Shown here piece after piece: positions 7,976 to 13,434 of a stretch of 15,136 bases of DNA. The notes under the pieces were generated by a model. It did not search any database. It had not been told where the DNA came from and saw only the letters and a program-made list of their open reading frames with translations. Source of the stretch: Deltaproteobacteria bacterium RBG_13_52_11 (GTDB lineage: Bacteria > Desulfobacterota > B13-G15 > RBG-16-54-18); contig MGQF01000035.1 in assembly GCA_001797745.1 (NCBI GenBank), forward strand, positions 1-15,136. The letters run 5' to 3'. Position 1 is the first letter of the stretch. Every line of letters starts with the position of its first letter. The translations under genes were made by a program, and so were the position numbers.

Positions 7976-8032
7976 GATCTTCCCCTCCTTCTTATGTGTT
8001 TTTATCAACCCCCCGTTCTGGGGGGCCCAGCG

Positions 8033-8944
8033 CTATGTTTGCCCTTCTGTTCGATTCAAGTAATCAAAGGCCGCAAGGGATGCCTTGGCACCCTCACCGC
8101 AGGCTACAATAATCTGTTTGGCAAAGACATTGGTGACATCTCCGGCAGCGAGGATTCCAGGTATATTTGTTTCGCAGCTGCAATTGACTGTTATTTCTCC
8201 CCTCTCGTTTTTTTGCACACCCGTGACAAAATCCGATGCGGGGGTCGATCCTATCTCAACGAAGATGCCGCCGACGGATAGATCTTCTACCTTATTGCCT
8301 TTTTCTATTTCCATACCCTGGACAAGGGTATCTCCATAGATTCGCTTTACCTTTGTGTCCGAATAGAAGATGACCTTTCCGCTTTCTTTTGCCTTTTCTA
8401 TCATGATACGGTCTGCTGTTAATAGAGGTTTTGCTTCAATGAGGTAAATTTTTTTCGCAATCTTTATTAATTGTAACGTTGCATCAAGTGCTGCGTTGCC
8501 CCCCCCGATGACGGCAACGTCCATGCCGGTGAATAGCGGGGCGTCACAGGTAGCACAATACGTAATTCCCCTATTCTTTAATTCATCCTCGCCCTGTACC
8601 CCGAGCTTTCTTGGTCTTCTCCCCGAGGCAACTATCACTGTCTTTGCGGCATAGTCCCTCTTATCTGTTTTTAACTTCACGATTGCGTCCGATTTTTCTA
8701 CTAACGTTACTTTCTCGTTCTCCCGTACCTCTACGTCAAATTTCTGAAGGTGTTCCTTAAATTTCTCAATAAGCTCCGGACCGGCAATAAATTGGTACCC
8801 GAGGTAATTTTCGATATCCCAACTTAATGATGCCTGCCCGCCGATATCCATGGTGATCATTTGGAAATGCATACGCTTTCGGGCGGCATAGACGCCGGCA
8901 GTTATCCCTGCAGGCCCTGCCCCCACTATTATGAGATCGTACAT
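8033..8944 (-). CDS. thioredoxin reductase / AhpF-like FAD disulfide reductase
   Basis: A 303-residue low-molecular-weight flavoprotein reductase. It has the FAD motif GAGPAG (8-13), redox pair C130-A-T-C133 (ITYCATCDAPLF), nucleotide motif GGGNAALDA (147-155) and the C-terminal FAD motif GILAAGDVT (263-271). NADPH-using thioredoxin reductases carry an HRR-type basic motif after the second nucleotide-binding strand. Here that place reads LIEAKPLLTAD with acidic E170, as in AhpF, so NADH or another donor is more likely than NADPH. The stop of the glutaredoxin gene lies two bases before this ATG, so the two are translationally linked, and the glutaredoxin is the likely substrate. Clostridium pasteurianum has a comparable pair, the AhpF-like Cp34 and glutaredoxin-like Cp9, that feed peroxiredoxins. 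I leave the symbol blank because trxB and ahpF are both defensible. Confidence 0.88.
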   Translation of the reverse strand: MYDLIIVGAGPAGITAGVYAARKRMHFQMITMDIGGQASLSWDIENYLGYQFIAGPELIEKFKEHLQKFDVEVRENEKVTLVEKSDAIVKLKTDKRDYAAKTVIVASGRRPRKLGVQGEDELKNRGITYCATCDAPLFTGMDVAVIGGGNAALDATLQLIKIAKKIYLIEAKPLLTADRIMIEKAKESGKVIFYSDTKVKRIYGDTLVQGMEIEKGNKVEDLSVGGIFVEIGSTPASDFVTGVQKNERGEITVNCSCETNIPGILAAGDVTNVFAKQIIVACGEGAKASLAAFDYLNRTEGQT

Positions 8945-8946
8945 AT

Positions 8947-9183
8947 TTATCCCGTCTTGTGCAGTCGTTCCTCAATCGCCTTCTGATCAAAACCAATCAG
9001 GACGTCACCGTTGATGACGATTACCGGCACGGCCATCCTCCCCGAGAGACGAATCATCTCTTCCCTGGCCTGCGAATCTTGGGCTACGTCTCGTTCCTCA
9101 TAACTCACCCCCTGTTGCGAAAGGAACTCCTTCGCCTTGTGACAGTAGGGTCACGTAGGTGTGGTGAAGATCTTGACGTCCAT
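8947..9183 (-). CDS. glutaredoxin-like selenoprotein (Sec at in-frame UGA)
   Basis: A 78-residue glutaredoxin/NrdH-like protein, read through one in-frame UGA. The frame opens at ATG 9183, 12 bases after the flavodiiron gene, behind GGAGGGG. Codon 11 (9153-9151) is TGA, exactly where the first active-site cysteine of the CPYC motif belongs: the residues read FTTPT-U-PYCHKAK, with C14 as the second. After it the frame continues to a TAA at 8949-8947. It contains all the family features: the helix, YEERDV, MAVPVIVINGD (50-60, with the conserved cis-proline P53) and LIGFDQKAIEE. A SECIS-like hairpin follows the UGA. Sec-containing glutaredoxin homologues are known in deltaproteobacteria. It would pass electrons from the reductase encoded two bases downstream to peroxiredoxins or other disulfides. 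A nonsense mutation or sequencing error is the alternative, but position, hairpin and operon spacing argue against it. Confidence 0.87.
9109..9150 (-). promoter_or_regulatory. bacterial SECIS-like hairpin for selenocysteine insertion
   Basis: Directly after the UGA, the mRNA can form a stem-loop. The upper stem is GCGAAGG (9135-9129) with CCTTTCGC (9124-9117) around the loop AGUU, whose GU is at 9127-9126. One U of the 3' arm is bulged. A lower stem pairs CUGU with ACAG and CCC with GGG, separated by a UA bulge and an internal loop. The loop lies about 22-26 bases past the UGA, within the range of bacterial SECIS elements, and has the expected G-U. In E. coli fdhF the bulged U is on the 5' arm; here it is on the 3' arm. 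Folding was done by eye. Confidence 0.7.
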
Positions 9184-9195
9184 GGTCCCCTCCTT

Positions 9196-10374
9196 TTACG
9201 ATTTTTTTATCTTCTGGGCCACCCGCCGGCCCAATTCCTCGCACTGGTTGAGGGCGTCCCCATCGGGGACGAATTGCACCTGCAGCTCTTCCATCACCTC
9301 CATCCCTGCGGCCTGGAGGTCCGCTGCAAGGGCCTTAGCCGTCGCCCCCTTTCCCCAGCCGTACGAGCCGAAGACCGCAGTTATCCTTCCCTTGGGGCGG
9401 AGTCCCTTTATATAACAGGAGAACTCGGCCACCGAGGGGAAGACGCCGTTGTTGAGGGTAGGAGAGCCGAGCAACATACTCCTGGCCTCCAAGACCTCTT
9501 TGACGATGTCTGACGTATCCGAGACGCCCAGCCGGTATACCTTGGTCGGCACACCCTCCTCCACAAGTCCTCGGCAGATGGCCTTGGCCATCCGCTCCGT
9601 AGACCCCCACATGGTGTCGTAGACGATGAGGGCCTTTTTCTCGGTCTCCCCTTTGGCCCACCGCTCATACGATGCCACGATCTCCGGGATATGTTTCCTC
9701 CAGATAATCCCGTGGCTTGGCCCAATGACCTCGATCTCGATCCCCTGTAAGGCCTCCAGGGCCTTGAGGACCTGTGGGCCGTAGGGCATGACGATGTTGG
9801 CATAGTACTTCGTCGCTTCAGGCCGAATCGCATCCCAACCCAGTTCATCGTCAAACCGCTCGGTGGAGGCTATGTGTTGGCCGAAGGCGTCGTTGGGCAA
9901 GAGGACCTTCGCCTCCTTGACGTACGTTACCATGGAGTCCGGCCAGTGGACCATGGGTATTTCTACAAAAGTCAGGGTCTTTTCCCCTAGTTCCAGGATG
10001 TCCCCTGTCTTGACTACCTTGAGAGGGATCTTACCCCCATAGTGGAGCTTCAACTCCTCCTCGGCCCTGGGGCTGCACATGACCTCCACCTTAGGGAGGG
10101 CCTCCTTGAACAGGGGCAAGGACCCCGAATGGTCCATCTCCACGTGGTTGACGATTACATAATCAATTTTTTCTGGCGGCAAGACCTCCCTTATCCTTCC
10201 CATCATTTCTTCGAAAAAAGGGGCCTTGACGGTATCCACCAGGGCGGTCTTTTCTCCCACGACGAGATAGGCATTATAGCTTGACCCCTTATGGGTGCTA
10301 TATCCGTGGAAATCCCTGATGTTCCAGTCTATGGCGCCGACCCAATAGATTCCCTTCTTCAGTTCTACCTTCAT
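9196..10374 (-). CDS. fprA: flavodiiron protein (FprA-type O2/NO reductase)
   Basis: A 392-residue cytoplasmic enzyme that reduces O2 to water and/or NO to N2O in anaerobes. The N-terminal metallo-beta-lactamase-like domain has the complete diiron ligand set: H77, E79, D81 and H82 (NHVEMDHSG), H143 (MVHWPDSM), D162 (NDAFGQH) and H221 (GPSHGIIW). The C-terminal flavodoxin domain begins near residue 247 with ALIVYDTMWGSTERMA (248-263), which binds FMN. It has the simple two-domain architecture without a fused rubredoxin, so it needs a rubredoxin partner. That partner, the Hrb-type protein, is encoded immediately upstream (gap 27 bases), the same arrangement as the hrb-fprA system of Moorella thermoacetica. 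The Shine-Dalgarno is weak. O2 versus NO preference cannot be read from the sequence. Confidence 0.95.
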   Translation of the reverse strand: MKVELKKGIYWVGAIDWNIRDFHGYSTHKGSSYNAYLVVGEKTALVDTVKAPFFEEMMGRIREVLPPEKIDYVIVNHVEMDHSGSLPLFKEALPKVEVMCSPRAEEELKLHYGGKIPLKVVKTGDILELGEKTLTFVEIPMVHWPDSMVTYVKEAKVLLPNDAFGQHIASTERFDDELGWDAIRPEATKYYANIVMPYGPQVLKALEALQGIEIEVIGPSHGIIWRKHIPEIVASYERWAKGETEKKALIVYDTMWGSTERMAKAICRGLVEEGVPTKVYRLGVSDTSDIVKEVLEARSMLLGSPTLNNGVFPSVAEFSCYIKGLRPKGRITAVFGSYGWGKGATAKALAADLQAAGMEVMEELQVQFVPDGDALNQCEELGRRVAQKIKKS

Positions 10375-10401
10375 GTGTTCATCTCACTTTCGTCCCGCAC
10401 G

Positions 10402-10578
10402 TTATCCCTCTGGCTCGAACTGGTCCTTGCTCGCCCCACACACCGGGCAGGTCCAGTCGTCGGGCAACTTTTCGAAGGGGGTGCCGGGGACAATCCCACC
10501 GTCCGGATCTCCCTCTGAGGGATCGTAGATATATCCGCATACCGAACACTTGTACTTTTTCATGGCCTTTCCCTCCTT
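10402..10578 (-). promoter_or_regulatory. internal ribosome site and start for a free rubredoxin within hrb
   Basis: Inside hrb, AAGGAGG (10578-10572) sits 8 bases before an in-frame ATG at 10563-10561. Starting there gives a complete 53-residue rubredoxin (MKKYKCSVCGYIYDPSEGD onward), the usual length of a stand-alone rubredoxin. The Shine-Dalgarno falls in the linker codons (EKEGKA). It is stronger than the site used for the full gene. It may produce free rubredoxin as a second product, or be a leftover of a gene fusion. Not tested. Confidence 0.5.
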
Positions 10579-11094
10579 TTCTTCTTGCTTTGTTTCTATG
10601 TACGTCGGGGCGTTCTTGGGCGTGGTCCCTCGCTTCACATCGTGATAATAGGCGTAGGTCATCGGTTCCCCATCATTGAAGAGTTGACTGTCCATCACCT
10701 CCCCTATAAAGATCGTGTGGGTCCCCGCATCCAGCTCCTTTGTCACCTTTGCCTCTAGGTAGCCTGCAGTGTGCTCTGCAATAATAGGGCAGCCATTTGC
10801 TCCCAGACGGTAGTTAATAGCATCGAATTTATCCATCTCCCTCCCCGATTTGAACCCGAACCTCCCGATGAGGCTCGGGGGGGCATCCTGCAAAAGGATC
10901 GAGACGGCGCATACGCCGCTCTTTTTTATGAACTCGTGGGTCAGGTTTTCTTTATTGATTGCGATGGCGATCAGCGGCGGTTTTGAGCACACCTGCATCA
11001 CGGCATTGGCCGCCTGCCCATTGATTCGATCTCCCTCTCGAGAAGTCACGATGTAGACGCCGTAGCTAATCTTGTGGAATACTTTAGTGTCCAT
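10402..11094 (-). CDS. hrb: high-molecular-weight rubredoxin (flavin reductase-rubredoxin fusion)
   Basis: A 230-residue fusion that carries electrons from NAD(P)H to the flavodiiron protein. Residues 1-155 are an FMN-binding flavin-reductase domain (NGQAANAVMQVCSKPPLIAIA at 25-45, SKPP and AEHTAGYLEAKV being typical). A charged linker (about 160-178, TKQEEKEGKAM) joins it to a full rubredoxin at 178-230, with C183/C186 (CSVCGYIYDP) and C216/C219 (CPVCGASKDQF). This matches the Hrb proteins known beside flavodiiron genes. GTGAGG lies before the ATG, and a good promoter-like sequence lies about 80-110 bases upstream. A ribosome site and ATG inside the gene, exactly at the start of the rubredoxin, are described separately. 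Confidence 0.92.
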   Translation of the reverse strand: MDTKVFHKISYGVYIVTSREGDRINGQAANAVMQVCSKPPLIAIAINKENLTHEFIKKSGVCAVSILLQDAPPSLIGRFGFKSGREMDKFDAINYRLGANGCPIIAEHTAGYLEAKVTKELDAGTHTIFIGEVMDSQLFNDGEPMTYAYYHDVKRGTTPKNAPTYIETKQEEKEGKAMKKYKCSVCGYIYDPSEGDPDGGIVPGTPFEKLPDDWTCPVCGASKDQFEPEG

Positions 11095-11172
11095 ACTATT
11101 TCCTCACCGTAGGTTGGCATGAAATATATAGTGCATCTATCGCTGCCTGTTGGTGTGCCCCACCATATACTT

Positions 11173-11201
11173 TTAATAATACATGACAGCACACATTTCA
11201 A
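11173..11201 (-). promoter_or_regulatory. sigma70-type promoter for the hrb-fprA operon
   Basis: On the minus strand TTGAAA (11201-11196) and TATTAA (11178-11173) are exactly 17 bases apart. They lie in the 148-base gap between the zinc-ribbon gene and hrb and would give a leader of roughly 70 bases. Both boxes are close to consensus. This means hrb need not depend on transcription from further upstream. Confidence 0.6.
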
Positions 11202-11242
11202 GGAAAGAGAGACCATTTTCGTTCCGCATTATCTGCTGGGCA

Positions 11243-11428
11243 TTAGCTCCTTCCGAGCCCGCACACCTCCATGGTCACTGCCTTGCCGCATTGTGGGCAC
11301 ATGATATCCCTCTCGTCGGAGAACATCTCCAGCACATGACCACATTCAGGACACCGGCATTCAACTGGGGTTACATTTCTCCCTTCTACCGCGCACCCCT
11401 TCAGGGGTCTGTTCTCTGTTTCTTTCAT
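11243..11428 (-). CDS. small zinc-ribbon protein of unknown function
   Basis: A 61-residue protein with two CxxC knuckles, C26-x-x-C29 (CPECG) and C44-x-x-C47 (CPQCG), 14 residues apart, which should bind one zinc or iron. Three further cysteines are at C12, C24 and C56. No helicase, ribosomal or other catalytic domain is attached, and I do not recognise a named family. A strong ribosome site (AAGGAGGGG) lies just before the ATG, which supports it as a real gene despite its size. It sits at the head of the redox block, separated from hrb by 148 bases that include a promoter. A role as a small metal-binding or redox protein linked to rubredoxin is only a guess. Confidence 0.7.
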   Translation of the reverse strand: MKETENRPLKGCAVEGRNVTPVECRCPECGHVLEMFSDERDIMCPQCGKAVTMEVCGLGRS

Positions 11429-11520
11429 GGATTCCCCTCCTTAATTACTGATTTTTCTCTACGTCCTTGCTCACCTATGCATATATAGAAGAACATCTGT
11501 GGTTTCAGCCCTTCCACACT

Positions 11521-11649
11521 TTACCGAGCAAAAGGTTTTAGAAATTCCAGCAGGCTCAATGCCAGAAAGGCCAACCAACTGCAAAGGCTAATAACACTAC
11601 CCACAGAGGAAGACCGCTCCTCTTGCTTTTTCTTTAACCAGATTTTCAC
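11521..11649 (-). CDS. small predicted membrane peptide (42 residues)
   Basis: A short frame from GTG 11649 to TAA 11523-11521, preceded by GGGAGG four bases upstream. The peptide has a positively charged N-terminus (MKIWLKKKQEER), a hydrophobic segment at residues 16-34 (VGSVISLCSWLAFLALSLL) and ends KPFAR. This is the layout of a single-pass small membrane protein with the N-terminus inside. It lies between the possible structured RNA and the zinc-ribbon gene, on the same strand as both. I recognise no family. The short spacing and GTG start leave doubt. The stretch from here to the zinc-ribbon gene (11429-11520) shows nothing else. Confidence 0.4.
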   Translation of the reverse strand: MKIWLKKKQEERSSSVGSVISLCSWLAFLALSLLEFLKPFAR

Positions 11650-11704
11650 TTGACCTCCCTTCTTCAATGGTGAGGGAAAAGTCGTTTGGAGGTTTTGCCA
11701 GTAT

Positions 11705-11815
11705 AAAAAAGGGGTTTACTGTATAGAGGTATAGACAATCGTATTACCCCCCCCTAGAGCTATCTCGCTCTTCAGCCTGTTTTCACGGCTATGTTTGGCC
11801 GCGATGCAACACCAC
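11705..11815 (-). ncRNA. possible structured RNA or leader ending in a terminator-like hairpin
   Basis: In the 419-base gap without a large gene, the minus strand shows two consecutive hairpins. They are AGCC/GGCT (11790-11774, nine-base loop GTGAAAACA) and AGAGC/GCTCT (11771-11756, loop GAGATA). A run of eight G (11754-11747) follows. GGGGT (11750-11746) can pair with ACCCC (11715-11711), and six T residues come straight after (11710-11705), a terminator-like end. An alternative pairing GGC/GCC upstream competes with the first hairpin. A promoter-like pair lies just ahead (11851-11821). It could be a roughly 110-base small RNA or a riboswitch-like leader for the genes downstream. It does not match a family I recognise, and folding is by eye. 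Confidence 0.35.
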
Positions 11816-11820
11816 TAAAA

Positions 11821-11851
11821 TATATATCCGGCCTCAGGAAGATCAAGTCAA
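11821..11851 (-). promoter_or_regulatory. promoter-like element at the end of the DUF4177-like gene
   Basis: TTGACT (11851-11846) overlaps the TGA stop of the preceding gene. An AT block read as GATATA, ATATAT or TATATA follows 17 to 19 bases on (11828-11821). This would start transcription near 11815, at the beginning of the possible structured RNA and ahead of the redox block. Confidence 0.45.
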
Positions 11852-12099
11852 CTCTTTTTTATCTCTTCCTCTTGTCTCTTCCACAGGCAGAGCAACTCCC
11901 CGGCATGGTAGTGGCATTGCACCAGTTCCCACCCCTTGTCCCCTTCCGCATTCAAAATGTTCTCAAGGGCCCCTAGGTTTTTTTCGGGGAGATCGTGGAC
12001 AAGGCAATGACCTTTATCGTCACACTGAATAACCCTTTCGGGTGCTGAGGGCATATCAGCAAGGTTGTGTACGCTTGTCTTATAACTCCATCGTGCCAT
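11848..12099 (-). CDS. small DUF4177-like protein
   Basis: An 83-residue protein starting MARWSYKTSVHNLADMP. The second half (ALENILNAEGDKGWELVQCHYH, then LLCLWKRQEEE) has the pattern of DUF4177-type small proteins: a helix ending in the GWEL turn, followed by a beta-strand. No function is established for that family. The frame opens further upstream inside fpg, but AAGGAGGAT lies just before the ATG at 12099 and only five bases after the fpg stop, so I use that start. It is the last gene of the perR-fpg group. Three cysteines and three histidines in the middle have no recognisable metal-site spacing. Confidence 0.65.
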   Translation of the reverse strand: MARWSYKTSVHNLADMPSAPERVIQCDDKGHCLVHDLPEKNLGALENILNAEGDKGWELVQCHYHAGELLCLWKRQEEEIKKS

Positions 12100-12104
12100 A
12101 GTTT

Positions 12105-12893
12105 TTATCCTCCTTCGCCGTTTTGACAGGTAGGACAATAATAGGTCCCCCTGCCGTTTAATTTCCTTCGTTCGATCCTTCCCCCACATCTATAACACTC
12201 AGCGCCCTCCCGATTGTAGACCAGGAGGTAATTCTGATGTTCCCCTTCCTTGCCAAAGAGATCGCGCCAGTCTGAGACCGAGGCACCCCGGCAGGCGATG
12301 GCCCTCGTGAGGATCTTCCCTGCTGCTTCTCCGATCCCCTCCCATTCTTTATAGGAGAGGCTATCGGCTCTTCGCCAGGGGTCCACCTGAGCTTTATGGA
12401 GGATCTCGCAGGCATAGATATTACCGATGCCTGCTATGCGGCGTTGATCCATGAGGAATGATTTTACGGGTAGGGCGCTCTGTTGAGCAATCGCCCACAG
12501 GTGAGATGGGTTAAAATCGGCAAGGGGGTCGCTTCCTAAAGAGAGGCAATTCCGCTTCTCGTGAAGGGTTACAGTCGCAAAGCGCCGAGGGTCGATAAGG
12601 GAGATCCTTCCATGGGAGAAGGAGATCACCAAGCGGGTATGAGGGAGCGGCCCGTTCCCATCCTGCCACAGGAGCCTTCCTGTCATACGAAAATGAAACA
12701 AGAGCGAAAGGCCCCTTTCCAACTCCATCTCCAGCGTCTTGCCATAGCGGGTTACCCCCCTGATCTCCCTCCCCTGTAATCCCTCGATGACCCCTAGCTT
12801 GGGATCAATGACACGGGTCTGCGTGATCTCGGCACCCACGATTACCGGACGCAGTTGGCGGCAGAGGGTCTCTACTTCAGGGAGTTCCGGCAT
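12105..12893 (-). CDS. mutM: formamidopyrimidine-DNA glycosylase (Fpg/MutM)
   Basis: A complete 262-residue base-excision repair enzyme that removes 8-oxoguanine and ring-opened purines and then cuts the abasic site. It begins MPELPEVETL, giving the catalytic N-terminal proline and E3 after Met removal. K52 lies in RYGKTL, FRMTGRL at 68-74, and the helix-two-turn-helix in RRIAGIGNIYACEIL (151-165). The C-terminal zinc finger has C233/C236 and C253/C256 (CYRCGG and CPTCQ). All key residues are present. Its start lies inside perR (17-base overlap), so the two are co-transcribed. This links repair of oxidised guanine directly to a peroxide-type regulator. Confidence 0.95.
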   Translation of the reverse strand: MPELPEVETLCRQLRPVIVGAEITQTRVIDPKLGVIEGLQGREIRGVTRYGKTLEMELERGLSLLFHFRMTGRLLWQDGNGPLPHTRLVISFSHGRISLIDPRRFATVTLHEKRNCLSLGSDPLADFNPSHLWAIAQQSALPVKSFLMDQRRIAGIGNIYACEILHKAQVDPWRRADSLSYKEWEGIGEAAGKILTRAIACRGASVSDWRDLFGKEGEHQNYLLVYNREGAECYRCGGRIERRKLNGRGTYYCPTCQNGEGG

Positions 12894-13320
12894 AGTGCCC
12901 CTCCTTCAGACATGCGGAACAGATACCGATGATATAGAGTAGCGTTTTTTCCATCTTATGGCCATCCATCCATCCTTCTCGCTCAAAAAGGACCTTCTCC
13001 ATACCAACGTCATATATTCTGTAACAGTGACGGCAGAGGAAGTGATGATGGGGTTCAGTATTATAGTCGTAATGGGCCTTGCTGCGCTCGATGGTCACCT
13101 CCTGAATGAGCCCGTGCTGTTTAAAGAGATCAAGGGTGTTGTAGACCGTGGCCCGGGACAGGGCGGGATACAGCCCCCTGAGGGCTTGGTAGATCTCTTC
13201 GGCCGTGGGATGTTGGGTGTTGCCGTGGAGAAAGTCAAGGACCGCGGACCTTTGAATGGTCAATAGAATCCCCCGCTCTTTGAGCTCTGCCTTCTTCACC
13301 TCTAAGCTCATTGTTCTCAC
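12877..13320 (-). CDS. perR: PerR-type peroxide-sensing repressor (Fur family)
   Basis: A 147-residue Fur-family repressor. The winged helix holds the recognition region ALSRATVYNTLDLF (53-66). The regulatory metal residues fall at H37, D85, H91, H93 and D104, and the first structural zinc pair at C96/C99, the same numbers as in Bacillus subtilis PerR when counted from the GTG at 13320. The second zinc pair is C134/C137. In PerR the iron-bound histidines H37 and H91 are oxidised by peroxide and the repressor lets go of DNA. The set including D104 favours PerR over Fur. An ATG at 13311 is an alternative start; GAGGG lies 4 bases from the GTG and 13 from the ATG, so neither spacing is ideal. 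It overlaps fpg and probably controls itself and neighbouring redox genes. Confidence 0.87.
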   Translation of the reverse strand: MRTMSLEVKKAELKERGILLTIQRSAVLDFLHGNTQHPTAEEIYQALRGLYPALSRATVYNTLDLFKQHGLIQEVTIERSKAHYDYNTEPHHHFLCRHCYRIYDVGMEKVLFEREGWMDGHKMEKTLLYIIGICSACLKEGHYAGTP

Positions 13321-13353
13321 GTTACCCTCTTAACATAAAAGGATTTCTTTGTC

Positions 13354-13384
13354 AAGAATTAATCTAATCTTTAATTAATTATAA
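13354..13384 (-). promoter_or_regulatory. AT-rich promoter and possible Fur/PerR operator before perR
   Basis: The minus strand contains a perfect TATAAT (13383-13378) with a poor -35 about 17 bases upstream. Next to it are two AT-rich near-palindromes: TTAATTAATTATAA (13371-13384, plus strand), which matches the Bacillus PerR box at about 12 of 15 positions, and AAGAATTAATCTAATCTT (13354-13371), an inverted repeat with one extra base. A TTGACA at 13355-13350 is too close to the gene to act with the visible ribosome site. Autoregulation by PerR is likely but not shown. Confidence 0.42.
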
Positions 13385-13434
13385 TTTGATTGGTAGGATC
13401 TTTGCACCGTGTGTCTTTGGAGCCGAGGAAAAGA

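Noticed and set aside
8947..9183. Treating the glutaredoxin as a pseudogene
   Set aside because: Only one stop, exactly at the catalytic cysteine, with a SECIS-like hairpin and intact downstream frame; decay would not be expected to leave this pattern.
13350..13355. TTGACA as the perR -35 box
   Set aside because: The matching -10 would fall on TAAGAG at 13327-13332, putting the start of transcription at the start codon and leaving no room for the visible ribosome site.
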